Part shown: piece by piece, positions 1 through 9,951 of the stretch
Layout: every line of letters begins with the position of its first letter
How positions within the stretch are numbered: the first letter of the stretch is position 1
Notes under the pieces: model-generated
What the model saw: only the letters and a program-made list of their open reading frames with translations
Databases searched by the model: none
What the model was told of the DNA's origin: nothing
Made by a program: the position numbers and the translations under genes
Assembly: GCA_905221605.1 (NCBI GenBank)
Contig: CAJNDS010000158.1
Span: 784,176-848,175 of the forward strand
Length of the DNA stretch: 64,000 nucleotides
From: Symbiodinium natans
Lineage: Eukaryota > Sar > Dinophyceae > Suessiales > Symbiodiniaceae
Direction: 5' to 3'

Positions 1-102
1 TTTCAGAAGTGCCGCTTCATGTTGCGCGACCTCACCATTCATGAGGTATCATTGTAGCATCTGAAAGAATGGCTACCCAGTCTAAGGAATTACTGTACGG
101 CC

Positions 103-1548
103 TCATGCCATGCGAGGCAAAGGTATGGCACCTGACCGCATAGATGTGGACAGGCGCTCAAATCGGCTAGGAGGCAAGGTAAACATGGGCAATCCTCCAG
201 CATCCCGGCGGGTCTGAAAAGACTTGCGAACACTCACCGTGAAATTAGTGATACGTGTCAAATTGGAATGCAGAACCCACTTCTTGTCCTTCTTCATGTG
301 GACTGCGCCGCTGATAACACAAGCCCTCTGAGCTTCCACGCCCGAACCTGATTTCATAGTGTGATGGATGTCACCACACACAACTTCACCACCCACGATC
401 ACAGGTTGTGCCCACTTGCCACTGGAAACGACACGATCATACATCTCTGTCAAAGAATGAACATCGGACCACAAACTGGCCTGGCTATAGTGGCCTACTG
501 CATCATCCCCGTCGGCGTACACAGCAGGAGCTAAATACTTCAGTCGAAGAATGCCATCCAGACCTCCAGTATCAGTCCCGTGCCCAAACTGAATCAGGAT
601 TTTCTGAGCATCCGAAACACGAGGGTCCATCCGAGTCCAGAGCTGTCTCAAGTGAAATACCCAATGTACTGTCAAAGCAGACTCAAGAATACCTACTCGC
701 TGAAAGACCTCTAAGGCTGTAGCGCCTGTGCGGCAAATCATGGACGCAAAATACCGAAGCTCAAAATCTGGTAGGACGGGCACACCAGAATCCTGACAAA
801 GAAAAGTGAGTTGCTGCATATTGAGCCGTACTGCTTCTTCAGGAACCTGGGGATAGCGCAAAGTTTCATTCCAACTCTGCAACTGGACTGTATCTGCCCC
901 GCCTGCCATATGCTGAACAGAGACTGCAGTAATGGTACTGCTAGCCGACGGAACCAAAACACGTGGCTCTCTGCGCAAAGAAACATCCGTCATTCCATCC
1001 AGAACTGGTGCAGGAAGCACCGTGCTTGCAAACTGGCGGGATCCTCCAAGTACAGCAGTAGAGGCACCTGAACTCGATACTTCCGAAGGTCCTGGTGCTA
1101 GGACTGACTGCGAATTTGTGTGTGTTACCACACATGTGGAAGATGAATCTGGTCTGACATCGGACGCATCTTGCGGCGGTAAGGCCCATGCCGGCAGAGG
1201 TCGATCATCCACGCTATGAGTTGACACACAATCAGAAGGCAACGCCCACTGCGGCAGAGATGTGTCATATGCTTCAGAAACCCGAAAAACCTTGCGTCTG
1301 CAAATCGGTGACCGTACCCCCCTCGCTTCACGATGCGGGCTGCGCGATCTCTCCAAAGAACTGCGTGACTCCTGTAACGTCTCTACCAAGTCTCGGGGCC
1401 CGGGCTTGCTCTTGGCACGAGCACCCGCCTGTTCCAATCTGGTCCGATACAGACGTTCCCTTGCCCGTTGCACAAAACGAGGCTCGGGAATTGCCGAGCC
1501 ATCCGGTGCATCCAGTACTTCCGACAATGCAAAAGCGAAAGAAGACAT
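103..1548 (-). CDS. intronless 481-aa protein of unknown function
   Basis: Open ATG-to-stop reading frame of 481 codons on the minus strand, opposite in direction to every other credible gene here. The first ~220 residues are rich in Ser, Pro and Arg, with no recognisable domain. The C-terminal half looks more globular and contains aromatic and Cys residues and a basic stretch near the end. I do not recognise the family. The lack of introns, in a region where neighbouring genes have exons under 110 nt, suggests either a mobile-element ORF or a retrogene. No reverse transcriptase, integrase or transposase motif was seen, and no spliced-leader relic was found in the 200 bases upstream of its ATG. 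It probably lies in the intron upstream of the first visible ABCF exon, but the window edge prevents a check. Confidence 0.5.
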   Translation of the reverse strand: MSSFAFALSEVLDAPDGSAIPEPRFVQRARERLYRTRLEQAGARAKSKPGPRDLVETLQESRSSLERSRSPHREARGVRSPICRRKVFRVSEAYDTSLPQWALPSDCVSTHSVDDRPLPAWALPPQDASDVRPDSSSTCVVTHTNSQSVLAPGPSEVSSSGASTAVLGGSRQFASTVLPAPVLDGMTDVSLRREPRVLVPSASSTITAVSVQHMAGGADTVQLQSWNETLRYPQVPEEAVRLNMQQLTFLCQDSGVPVLPDFELRYFASMICRTGATALEVFQRVGILESALTVHWVFHLRQLWTRMDPRVSDAQKILIQFGHGTDTGGLDGILRLKYLAPAVYADGDDAVGHYSQASLWSDVHSLTEMYDRVVSSGKWAQPVIVGGEVVCGDIHHTMKSGSGVEAQRACVISGAVHMKKDKKWVLHSNLTRITNFTVSVRKSFQTRRDAGGLPMFTLPPSRFERLSTSMRSGAIPLPRMA

Positions 1549-2279
1549 GGCGTTACAGATCCTATCAACTAAAGGAACAGAAAAGGCTAAAGGAGCCGAG
1601 CATCACCAATCCATCCAAAAATTCCATTGGCGCTGAGGCCTCTATTACGGTCCGGAGGACCTCCATTAGGCCCCACCTCGGGCCACACGGGTGCTAAGTC
1701 CCACCATTTTTGCTCTTGGGGCTAGCCCTCTGTTGCCCATCCACCTAAAAGTTACTCATCGCTCGAAAGCGGTCTAGTGGGCTCCATGCGTGGCACTAGG
1801 CCTCTCGACCCAACCTGCTAGGTTATTGGGCCTCCATGGTACCATGATGAGTCGCACAACGACCCGTACAGCTCCCTCGCGGGATAACTGCGATTGGCAA
1901 CAAGGCCACACACGGAGATAAGAGAGTAAACTCTCATTGGCTTCCCTGTCCGGAGATCTCCTGCATGTTGATGAGAATGAAGTAGTAGGAGTACTAATGC
2001 CGATGTCCCAAGGTGCAAGCCATCTGGAGCGTTCGGACTTGAAATTATTTGAGGACCGAGGATTCCGGGTTTTGAGGGTACATGATGTCACAAGCAGTAT
2101 AGTGGATACCAGCTGCAACAACTTGCCCAGGTACTCCACGCGCAGGTACGTTTTCCTGCCCGATGACATAGAGCTTCGTTGGCGCGAGCTATGTCAAAGG
2201 ACCTCGCGCCCCCTGCATAAAATACATTCTCCGCCAAGCCTCAAAGACTTTCCAAAAACCCTTAGCTTAGAATCAGGGT
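1549..2279. other. no gene recognised
   Basis: Between the minus-strand ORF and the CA microsatellite. A + strand frame is open from 1937, but much of its length is translated CA repeat, so I do not treat it as a gene. No ABC Walker A exon was found here. Confidence 0.4.
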
Positions 2280-2322
<43 letters not shown>

Positions 2323-2375
2323 GATACACATACGTACAGAGACATGCACAGACACACGCACACGCACACCCCCCC

Positions 2376-2421
<46 letters not shown>

Positions 2422-2531
2422 GATACACATACGTACAGAGACATGCACAGACACACGCACACGCACACGCACACCTACCCACCCACCCACCCACCCACAC
2501 ACACATACCCACACACACCCACACAGGACAT
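2280..2531. repeat. (CA)n microsatellite with internal duplication
   Basis: About 250 bases of CA/CACG repeat ending about 30 bases before an exon acceptor. A ~55-base segment containing GATACACATACGTACAGAG occurs twice (around 2321 and 2417), so the array grew partly by duplication of a larger unit. Confidence 0.95.
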
Positions 2532-2563
2532 GAGTGTGTGTTCGTGTGTGCGTGCTTGCGCAG

Positions 2564-2652
2564 GTGGCTACTTGGATGTGAGGGCCTCTTCGGTCGGCTG
2601 GCTCCGGCAAGAGGCCATCGGCGGCTCACAGAAGACTGTCTACCAGGAAGCG
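2564..2652 (+). CDS. ABCF exon a: domain 1, GWLRQEA region
   Basis: Two bases plus 29 codons. Contains VGWLRQEA and KTVYQEA, matching the ABCF segment after Walker A that includes the Q-loop glutamine. Acceptor is GCGCAG|GT. The donor is GT at 2653 in phase 0, joining directly to the next exon. Confidence 0.75.
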
Positions 2653-2922
2653 GTGTCCCAAATGCCGGAAGCTTTGTTGCAGAAAGATGCAGAAAGTACT
2701 TTGCCTGGTTGCCTCAAGTTCCAGGGACCTGGACCTGCTGTAGTCTTGCGTCACCTTTCTTCAAAAGTGGTGTAAGCTCAGTACCCGCCCTCTTACAGTG
2801 ACAGAGAAGCATCGTCAAAACGTGGCTCGACAATGCGGAAAAGAGCCATCCGACCCGATAAAAGACCACATGATCCTATCCGTGTTGCAAAGCACTGCTT
2901 GTGAGGGCTTCAGGGCTTACAA

Positions 2923-2958
2923 CCCTAAACCCTAAACCCTAAACCCTAAACCCTAAAC
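2923..2958. repeat. telomere-like CCCTAAA array
   Basis: Five tandem CCCTAAA heptamers in an ABCF intron. Similar short arrays lie at 3283-3313, 3984-4011 (TTTAGGG sense), 7300-7323, 8695-8724 and 8771-8796, all within introns of the same gene. Confidence 0.97.
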
Positions 2959-3233
2959 CTGATCTGGCATAGTTGTACAAAACATGCAGCCAAACCAGGG
3001 TGGTGGAGCAAGGTGTCGACTACGCTGTAATACGGGGGGAGGGTTGCACTCCCTTTGGATCCTATGGGTTGGGGTTCTTCTGTAGTGGACTTGTTGTTTG
3101 TTGTTGTGACACACAACCCCCCTGCCGAACATACCGTCATCCAACCACGATTTCCTACCATGATTGCCCCCTGCGGGCGATGTGTTCCGGGTAGCCTTTT
3201 GAATGCCTGGGAACACCTTTCTCCTTTCAAGTT

Positions 3234-3313
3234 CCGACCTTGCACCCCGCATTGCCGTGGCTAGTCGGGTGGCAAAAAAAAACCCTAAACCCTAAACCCT
3301 AAACCCTAAACCC
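3234..3313. repeat. 40-bp dispersed repeat, copy 1, with A-run and CCCTAAA tail
   Basis: The 40 bases from 3234 are identical to those from 8723. In both places they end in GGGTGGC, then an A-run (9 or 11 bases), then CCCTAAA heptamers. A related ending (CGGGTGGC plus A-run) occurs near 21335 and 21682. The shared order suggests a mobile sequence with a defined 3' end. Confidence 0.85.
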
Positions 3314-3348
3314 CTTGTACAGTAGTTCTGGGTTTTGGGAGAGACGAG

Positions 3349-3444
3349 GTGATGTTTGCGAAAGCAGAGATGGAGGCGGCGCAGAAGGCGCTCAGCGAGG
3401 CCGACGAGGCGGAGGTCCTGCACAAGCAGAAGGCTTACGAGGAG
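3349..3444 (+). CDS. ABCF exon b: charged helix of domain 1
   Basis: 32 codons starting GTG ATG TTT after GACGAG|G, rich in Ala, Glu and Lys (KAEMEAAQKALSEADEAE). This is the helical insertion ABCF proteins carry before the signature motif. The end is placed at GAG GAG with a GC donor (3445) so that it joins in phase to the next exon. The frame runs to a stop at 3460, so it must be spliced before that. Confidence 0.65.
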
Positions 3445-3720
3445 GCCCTGAAGATCCTTTAGGGTTTAGGTTGGGGTTTAGGGTTTCGGCTTTAGAAAAA
3501 GGTTGGGGCCTAGGGCAGGCAAGATCATGCTCAACCAGTTCAAGGCTGAATCAGGGTCTGGAGGCCATATAGGGCTTGGGGTTTATCGTTCTTGTGCTGT
3601 TGTTTGGCCGTGTCGCGGTCCGAAAGGGTTTCTGCACACCAGCACGCGTTTTTTTGTGGGCCTTGAAGTGTTGTACAGGGAGAGGTGTCGCGGATCTGCT
3701 GCTTCATGATCGAATGTCAG

Positions 3721-3807
3721 GCCATCGCCAAGTTTGAAGGAGCTGGAGGCAGAAGCGTGGAGGCGAAGGTTGCAGATGTTCTGACTGGGCTCGGCTTCTC
3801 ACGTGCG
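3721..3807 (+). CDS. ABCF exon c: AKFEGAGG to LTGLGF
   Basis: 29 codons in phase 0 at both ends. Contains AKFEGAGG and VADVLTGLGF, the segment that precedes the domain-1 signature in ABCF proteins (family pattern: FE..GG....A...LAGLGF). Acceptor TGTCAG|G, donor GT at 3808. Confidence 0.8.
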
Positions 3808-4020
3808 GTTCCTCGGCGTGATTATGCAGTTGATGATGTATACTTAGTATACTTAGTTGTAATGCAGACGTGCGTCGGGGCTTTGCTCGGTCCGAACCCC
3901 CCAACAGTGTCACCGACGACTCCTCACGGTCCTCACGCGTGACACAGTCGCACAAGCGAGACTCGCCAAAGCGCCAACCCAACTTAGGGTTTAGGGTTTA
4001 GGGTTTAGGGTTGAACCAAG

Positions 4021-4068
4021 GACTTCGAGAAATCCTGCGCAGAGCTCTCTGGTGGCTGGCAGATGCGG
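4021..4068 (+). CDS. ABCF exon d: ABC signature LSGGW, domain 1
   Basis: A 16-codon exon reading DFEKSCAELSGGWQMR. LSGGW-Q-MR is the ABCF form of the ABC signature. A TTTAGGG array ends 9 bases before the acceptor AAG|G. Donor GT at 4069, phase 0; the next exon begins VALARALL exactly as the family requires. Confidence 0.88.
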
Positions 4069-4145
4069 GTGCGAGCCTTGGAAGTCATGTTGTCATGTTG
4101 CTTGCACAAGCTACAGAGCCACAAGTTATCCTACAACCCACAGCT

Positions 4146-4162
4146 CGTAGCCATTTTGGCTC
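4146..4162 (+). other. relict dinoflagellate spliced leader (DinoSL)
   Basis: CGTAGCCATTTTGGCTC matches 17 consecutive bases of the 22-nt DinoSL (from memory: DCCGTAGCCATTTTGGCTCAAG); the flanking bases differ (CT before, GACC after). It lies 142 bases before the ATG of the intronless 675-aa ORF, on the same strand. DinoSL is added post-transcriptionally, so its presence in genomic DNA ahead of an ORF marks a reverse-transcribed, re-integrated mRNA. Confidence 0.85.
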
Positions 4163-4303
4163 GACCCATTCCATCTGAGAGAGGCAGAATAGTTGCCTCG
4201 TAAGCAAGCATGAACAAGATCATGCAACCCTTTGCACAAATCCCATAAAAAGCCCATTCCATGTCAACGCCGAAGCTGGGATAGTAGGTTGCCGATAGTT
4301 GCC

Positions 4304-6331
4304 ATGAAGGATGAACTCCTTGAAGCTGCCTTGAAGTCAGCTCTCACGGCCGATAACCTTCGCAGCGCTCTGCGTGTGCCCCGGCGCCCTGGGGATGCGG
4401 GCCGATCCCAGAGACTCGATGCGGCGGTTGCGCAGCTCCACGACCGCGTACGCTCCGCGTATCGCTCTGCTTACCTCGAGCCGGAGGCCGAGTCCAAGGC
4501 TGCGAAAACGGTGGCCGTTGCGCCTGATGCCAGCTACAGGGTGCGACTCAGCTTTGCGGATGGGGACACACAGCAGCCGCTTCCGACAAGGACGTCCGAG
4601 ATCACGGTGGACCAGAGCCAGAAGGCTACTGCAAGTCTGACGTGCACGCATTGCCGAAGGCCACTGAAGATAGACATGATGCTTTCGGATCCTATGGAAA
4701 AGTCGGTGAAGTATCTTGGCAAACCGCGGCACGCGTATGTTGCGGTGTTGCCGGATGGCAAGACCACAAGCTTTCTACAGGCATGGCTGCTTGGCTTGAG
4801 TCTTGCAGCACACGGTGATGGTCAGGGCCAAGCACGCCCAGAGCGGATGCTCATACACAGCCCATCTGTTCCGCGGCCTTATCTTCAAGTCTTGGGAAAG
4901 GTGTGGCAGCTCACAACCGAACCTCTGGGATCGTGGCCTGCGATTCTCAGTCATCCCACGGTTCTGAATCCCGGCCAGAACAGATTAATGCGATTGCGGG
5001 CACTGGGCCTGAAGTTTGACAAGGTGCTGGTTATTGCCCTCGGGATAGTCGCCACTGATGTCTTGGATGACGTCTTTGAAGCAAGCTGCCCGGCTTTTGT
5101 AGCGGAGAAAACCCATGCTGGTCCTCAACAAGCAGGCTTGCCTCTAATGCTGCTCCCCTGCAGCCACCAGGCCATGCGAAGAGTTGCTTCGGACACAGGG
5201 CAAAGATCCCAGAGCGTCGCTTTTCCTCCCCGATGTGTGGCTGGCCAGGGGCCAGTAGAAGGAGATGAGGTGTTAGGCTACTTGAAGAGCTTCTATCGCA
5301 CCTTTTCCCAGGGTGACATGCAGGAGCTGCCTTCAGAATTGTGCCTGAGAATGAAGTTCTACGGCGTGAAGGTGTGGAGACATGTAGAACAGCTTCTTCG
5401 AGATGGAGCTTCAACCTCAGCAAGCTCAGATACTGAAGACCTGGAGGGGCTGCTCCAACTTCTGCGTGGGAACTCAGGACACAACCTTTCCCAGACTTTG
5501 ACTTCTGTTGATAATCAACGTTGCGGTCGCTGCAAGGCCTTCGACTCCAGGGGCACCTTGGATCCCCTTGACGGCCTGTGGCGTTGCCGGTTTTGCTGGG
5601 AGCACATGCTTCTGGATTCAGCTTTGAAAGACCCCAGCTGCATACCCATGCCCTTCCATGAGATTGAGACCTTGCAGAAGGATCTCGGGGATTGCTTCGT
5701 GCCCGGTGAGAGGCAGCGGTGGCGATGGAAAGAGTGGGAGAGAGATAGAACCTGGGTGGAGTTTCGGCCGAAAGGTGTTTTATGGCACAGCCGCAATCGA
5801 GTTGGGGCTTGGGAGATGTGGACGGACCGGGGGGGCAAACAGCAGCTGTCCATGCACTTCGTTGACTTTGACGAGGATGGCCACCGTAGGCCCGAGACGC
5901 GACATTTGCTGGAATTCCACAATACTGGCTGGGCGCGCTTTGAGGAGTATAAGCGCGAGCACTTCCAGCCCCTGGGTTTTGTTTCAGAAGGCCGCAACTA
6001 CCGAGACCAGAAGCTAGTACTGCATCCGCCCGGGTGCTTCCAGCCCCCGCGCAGACCGCCAGCTGATGAACAGCTGGCGGCGAACTCGGCAAAAGGGGTG
6101 CGGCCGATGAATGGCACCAGGGACTTGGTCAAGGAGCCGAAGCAAGCTGCAGATCAAAATGGAACTGCCGTGAATGAATCCCCTGTTGGGCAGGAGAATG
6201 GCGTGCATCGCCAGGTCAGAAAGACTGACCCCCGAGATTCGGTTCCGGCTGATGTTGCTTCTGCGGAGTCGGAGGCACAGCCTGTGACCACCGCGCGGGG
6301 AAAGCTCGCATACCTGTTCGGCCAGTCATAG
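4304..6331 (+). CDS. intronless 675-aa protein, degenerate GT8-like region plus CxxC pairs; retrogene in an ABCF intron
   Basis: Uninterrupted frame. The first in-frame ATG is 4304; the frame is open upstream to 4232 but with no earlier ATG. Residues ~145-270 resemble family-8 glycosyltransferases (glycogenin-like): a strand HAYVAVLP, then RLRALGL-FDKVLVIALGIVATDVLDDVFEA. The GT8 catalytic DxD (normally DADTLV) is replaced by ALGIVA, so sugar-nucleotide chemistry is doubtful. CTHC (4643-4654), CGRC (5521-5532) and CRFC (5585-5596) could bind zinc. Residues ~490-600 form a Trp-rich region (RWRWKEWERDRTW); the tail is low complexity. The whole gene lies between ABCF exons d and e on the same strand, and the DinoSL relic upstream indicates retroposition. 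Fold assignment is inference; the frame itself is solid. Confidence 0.8.
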   Translation: MKDELLEAALKSALTADNLRSALRVPRRPGDAGRSQRLDAAVAQLHDRVRSAYRSAYLEPEAESKAAKTVAVAPDASYRVRLSFADGDTQQPLPTRTSEITVDQSQKATASLTCTHCRRPLKIDMMLSDPMEKSVKYLGKPRHAYVAVLPDGKTTSFLQAWLLGLSLAAHGDGQGQARPERMLIHSPSVPRPYLQVLGKVWQLTTEPLGSWPAILSHPTVLNPGQNRLMRLRALGLKFDKVLVIALGIVATDVLDDVFEASCPAFVAEKTHAGPQQAGLPLMLLPCSHQAMRRVASDTGQRSQSVAFPPRCVAGQGPVEGDEVLGYLKSFYRTFSQGDMQELPSELCLRMKFYGVKVWRHVEQLLRDGASTSASSDTEDLEGLLQLLRGNSGHNLSQTLTSVDNQRCGRCKAFDSRGTLDPLDGLWRCRFCWEHMLLDSALKDPSCIPMPFHEIETLQKDLGDCFVPGERQRWRWKEWERDRTWVEFRPKGVLWHSRNRVGAWEMWTDRGGKQQLSMHFVDFDEDGHRRPETRHLLEFHNTGWARFEEYKREHFQPLGFVSEGRNYRDQKLVLHPPGCFQPPRRPPADEQLAANSAKGVRPMNGTRDLVKEPKQAADQNGTAVNESPVGQENGVHRQVRKTDPRDSVPADVASAESEAQPVTTARGKLAYLFGQS

Positions 6332-7199
6332 GCCGCTGCCACATCATTCTGTTAATTTCTATTATCTGTAGGGGGCGTCTGCCAGAAGATAGGCATGGAC
6401 ATCTGCAGCTTTCCAGGTGGCAGTGGCTGCTGCACGGACAGGTTGGGAGTTCCACAGGCCCCAAAAGCCCAGGTAGTATGTCCGATTTGAACTGGGCAGA
6501 ACAAGTCCCAGCAGCTACTGCAACAGCTTGGAGCCTTCTGCACCAGTTCAGGAAAGAAGCAAAGAAAGCGAGTTGGGTTAAGGGTTGGGTTGAGATGTAG
6601 TTTGGGGTTGTGCTGCTCGAGATGGCTTTAGGGTGCATTGGTTGCTCATCTTACTCAAGCCGCCACCGCTTAAGGCGAATCTTGCAGGCTCAGATCGCAA
6701 CTATGGAGACGCTTCGTGTTGGCACGTAAAGGCCTTTGTTAACGCCTGTTCGCAGGCCTTTCTTGCGTAAACTTCGATACACACTTGAAAGCCCGACCCC
6801 CCCCCCGCCCCCAAAGAACAAAGGGTTTCTTGCCTGCAGCATGAACCAGGTCGTGACGATGTATTCGGCACAGCTTGGATAGAGGCATCAAGCAAAAGTA
6901 CTACAGGCGGAATGTCATGAACGTGGAGATCAAGCACGCGTGAACTAGATTAAGCAGAAAGCTCGAATGCGAGAACGAACACTATCCGTCTTCCATTTTC
7001 ACACAACCGAACCTAAATACATCTAACTCCGATATCCTCCACATCCATAACATGGAAGTTTTGCTGAAAAATCGACCCTTACAAGCACCCAACATCAACC
7101 AAAGACCCCAAACAAAAGCAACACACACACACACAACCCCCCCCCCCCCCCAAAAAAAAAAAAAAAAAAAAAGAAGATAGAATCAAAACCGTTGCCAAG
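6332..7199. other. rest of the large ABCF intron; poly-pyrimidine and A-run before the acceptor
   Basis: No further ORF supported. A CA stretch, a C-run and then an A-run of about 21 bases (to 7172) precede the acceptor at 7199. The A-run could be the poly(A) remnant of the retrogene at 4304-6331, but C-run/A-run junctions also occur elsewhere (near 21580), so this is weak. Confidence 0.4.
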
Positions 7200-7258
7200 G
7201 TCGCCTTAGCTCGGGCCCTGCTGCGAGAGCCCGAGTTGCTCCTGCTCGATGAGCCCAC
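7200..7258 (+). CDS. ABCF exon e: Walker B, domain 1
   Basis: Reads VALARALLREPELLLLDEP plus two bases of the Thr codon. LLLLDEP is Walker B with the catalytic Glu. It follows LSGGWQMR in phase 0. The Thr codon is completed by the next exon only if the donor is GA (GACTCT at 7259). Confidence 0.88.
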
Positions 7259-7919
7259 GACTCTGGGCCAAAGATCCGGCTTGCCAGCTTCCGCTGCAGG
7301 GTTTAGGGTTTAGGGTTTAGGGTCCAAGGGTTCGTTTTTAGCAAAAGAGCTTAGGGGTGTGGGGGGGTTCAGGGTTGGGGTGTGGGCATTGGGCATCAGT
7401 CCAGGCGACGCTTCCAAGCCTGGGGTTCAGGCAAGAGTTGCATCAAAGGCTTTAGTGTTGTTCTACCATCTGCTCTGCTAAGAACCCGAGCTCTGTGCCC
7501 CAAAACTTCTTACCGCTTCTCCCCGTTTCCTCTGCTGGCTCTTCCATGGTGGCCCTGCGGCCCTGCGTCGCTCACTCTCAGCCACCTGTCCATGCAGAGT
7601 TGGTACATGCTTGCGTCTGGCATGAATTGTTACTAGTACGCCAGAGTTCTTCGTAATCCTTAGGATTGTCTCGGTGCTGCCTGAACACCGTCCGTCCAAT
7701 GAGGTTGTAAGGGTCGATAACAGTCAAGAATCAAGAATGGAGAACTGTCTTTTAGAAGCATCAGAATAGAAATTGACCATCACTGCTGTTGTTGTTTATT
7801 GTTGTTCTCTGATGCAGAGGGAAAAGATATGAAAATATTATCAAGCGCTTGACGAGTTTCGATACAGTGCTTGAAGCTTCTCAGTCTCACCAGAGCCTCA
7901 CGCGACGTGTGCAACCGAG

Positions 7920-7972
7920 GAACCACATGGACGCCTCGGCCAAAAATTGGCTAGCCACGTATCTGGCTGCAG
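7920..7972 (+). CDS. ABCF exon f: NHMD (D-loop), domain 1
   Basis: Completes EPT-NHMD, then SAKNWLATYLA. Family consensus is EPTNHLD.....WLE.YL. Acceptor CCGAG|G. The donor is GC at 7973; the leftover G pairs with GC of the next exon to give Gly. Confidence 0.85.
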
Positions 7973-8347
7973 GCAGGATGCATGTTGAATGAGAAGGGTA
8001 CATTGCACTTTCAAATGGCCACCTTTTCATGTCGGCAGCAATTCAGCGCTGCGCTTGGCTGAAGCTTTGCTCGGTTCACTGTCGCAAGGCCTGCCACAGA
8101 CCAGTGCCCTGGCAAAATATGGGCCTGTTCCTGACCGCGACCGCGTTCGGCTTCGCACGCAATGCATGAAACCAGGAAGTAGGAAGTTTTCAATGGTTGC
8201 TACAGGAAACTCAACAGGAATAAGTACACAGATGCAAGACAGTACTGGGACTGCAACCGGAAACCTCTCATTCAGGAGTAGTTAGGGGTCGCATTGGCAT
8301 GCTGCATGGGTGCTGTTGAGAGCTCTGCGTGAACTCCTGCTTGGAAG

Positions 8348-8431
8348 TGGGGTTGTAAGTAGGGTAACTGTAAGTATAAATTGGTTATAACCTTATTCAG
8401 GGTACGGATTACCCTACTTGTAACAACCCCT
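8348..8431. mobile_element. MITE-like inverted repeat, family D
   Basis: GGGGTTGTAAGTAGGGTAA on the left is mirrored on the right by TTACCCTACTTGTAACAACCCC, with an AT-rich centre. About 83 bp, no coding capacity, inside an ABCF intron. Confidence 0.75.
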
Positions 8432-8722
8432 GAACAAGTACATCGCCAAGTGCTTCTGGGCCATTCTGCGAAATTTGAAAAACGTGATGCGCCATGCAAT
8501 GAACACAGGGCTTCGCAGGTGCCACAGCTTACAGCTACAGAATTTGGGTTTAGGTTGAGGCTTGAGGGTTTAGGGTTTAGGGCTATCAGGGTACCGGCAG
8601 CTTCCTCAGTCCGTGCTCATAAAGTCCTTAGGGTTTAGGGAAGGACACGTAACAGAGTCCCCTGGCAAAAAAGGCCCCCCTGAATCGGGAGCAAAACCCT
8701 AAACCCTACCCTAAACCCTAAA

Positions 8723-8796
8723 CCGACCTTGCACCCCGCATTGCCGTGGCTAGTCGGGTGGCAAAAAAAAAAACCCTAAACCCTAAAACCCCAAAC
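8723..8796. repeat. 40-bp dispersed repeat, copy 2, with A-run and CCCTAAA tail
   Basis: Identical over 40 bases to 3234-3273, followed by 11 A and CCCTAAA heptamers. It ends a few bases before the acceptor of exon g, so it forms the 3' part of that intron. Confidence 0.85.
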
Positions 8797-8801
8797 TTCA
8801 G

Positions 8802-8884
8802 GCACGCTGCTCCTGGTGACGCATGACCGGTCTCTACTGGAAGAGATGCGATGCTCACACGTCTATGAGATCGCCGAAGCGCGG
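8802..8884 (+). CDS. ABCF exon g: H-loop LLLVTHD, domain 1
   Basis: Reads TLLLVTHDRSLLEEM then HVYEIAEAR. THDR is the switch histidine region. Acceptor TTCAG|GC. The frame meets TGA three codons on, so the end is placed at a GC donor (8885). A TTTAGGG array starts about 15 bases after the end. Confidence 0.85.
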
Positions 8885-8898
8885 GCTTGAGATTGGGG

Positions 8899-8981
8899 TA
8901 GGGTTTAGGGTTTAGGGTTTAGGGTTTAGGGTTCAGGGTTCAGGGTTTGCTTAGAGTTCAGTGTTTAGGGTTTAGGGTTTG
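8899..8981. repeat. telomere-like TTTAGGG array
   Basis: About ten TTTAGGG heptamers with a few degenerate units (TTCAGGG, TTTAGAG), directly downstream of the exon g donor. Confidence 0.95.
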
Positions 8982-9335
8982 GACACGCAAGACCCTCAAT
9001 ACACGACTGTTGAACACCTTACGTAGGTGCAGGCGGCTGGGTGGAAGAGACAGAGAGTGTGTCCGAGCTTTCGGAAGGCAATAGGCTTTGGGATGCTCAT
9101 GGTTTAGGGTTTAGAGAACAGGGCCTTAGGGTGCTGTGCGGTGCTGGCTGAGCAAGGAACGGCGCATCCTGGAATACCAAGTCAGAGGCATTGCCGAGAC
9201 TTGGCTGTGAGTGAACTCATGGGTGGACATGAAGTCGACATGAACAACTAACCTAGCCAGAAAACGCTGAGGCTTTTGGGCCCTTGTCCAAAGCATTCCT
9301 TGACCACTCAGCTTCCCTATCTTCCCTGTTCCAAG

Positions 9336-9433
9336 GAGTGGGAGCACAGCCGAGAGCGAAGAGTATCAAGACTCCAAAAAGAAATGCTTAAGATTGAGAA
9401 GAGCATCGCGGCCGACGAAGATTACGTCCGGAG
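9336..9433 (+). CDS. ABCF exon h: inter-domain charged linker
   Basis: Reads EWEHSRERRVSRLQKEMLKI then EKSIAADEDYVRR, typical of the helical linker between the two ABCF domains. Acceptor CCAAG|G, donor GT (9434). One small exon between g and h may be missing. Confidence 0.75.
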
Positions 9434-9881
9434 GTAGCCTGATGCATGTCACTTCCAGCCCAAGCCTGAAACCTAGGAAGACCTTTCAGAAACTGTGACC
9501 AGAAAGATTGCCAGGTTCGGCGCGAAATCCAGCCACGCGAAGCAGGCACAGCACTTGGACTTGAGCGACTGGCTAGATCCCGCGCTTCTCTAGGTAGCCG
9601 GGACAGTTTCAAATTTCAAATTTGCTGTGGAAGCGAGACTTAACTTTAAAGGCGATAGATACCCCAGATACCATCGTTTTGACGGAGAAGGCGATACATA
9701 ATCCCAAAATCGATGCCCTCAATGAGATGTCTCAGTCCCGGACTCTAAGTTTTGCCGCGCATTCACATGCTGCGCTCGAGCTTAAGCATGCATCCTTAGA
9801 AGTTGAACACTGCCGTTCTGCCTGGCAGCATCAACTGACATCCGTGCTACTCGCTGCGAGATCTTGGAGTTGTGTGTCCAG

Positions 9882-9951
9882 GCGCAGGCGCGGAAGAAGC
9901 GGATTGCGAAAGCAGAAGTGGAGTTGAAAGATCTCCGGGCACAAACGCGAG
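9882..9951 (+). CDS. possible ABCF linker exon
   Basis: Frame AQARKKRIAKAEVELKDLRA is helical and basic, as expected after exon h. Acceptor is TCCAG|G and donor GT at 9952. The phase does not join directly to exon h, so another exon or a different frame is needed. Confidence 0.4.

Noticed and set aside
1937-2775. Thr/His-rich frames around the CA microsatellite
   Set aside because: Most residues come from CA repeat; only the part after 2563 is supported, as an ABCF exon in another frame.
7126-7172. Definite poly(A) tail of the 4304-6331 retrogene
   Set aside because: The A-run is 820 bases past the stop and follows a C-run, a pattern also found where no retrogene exists.
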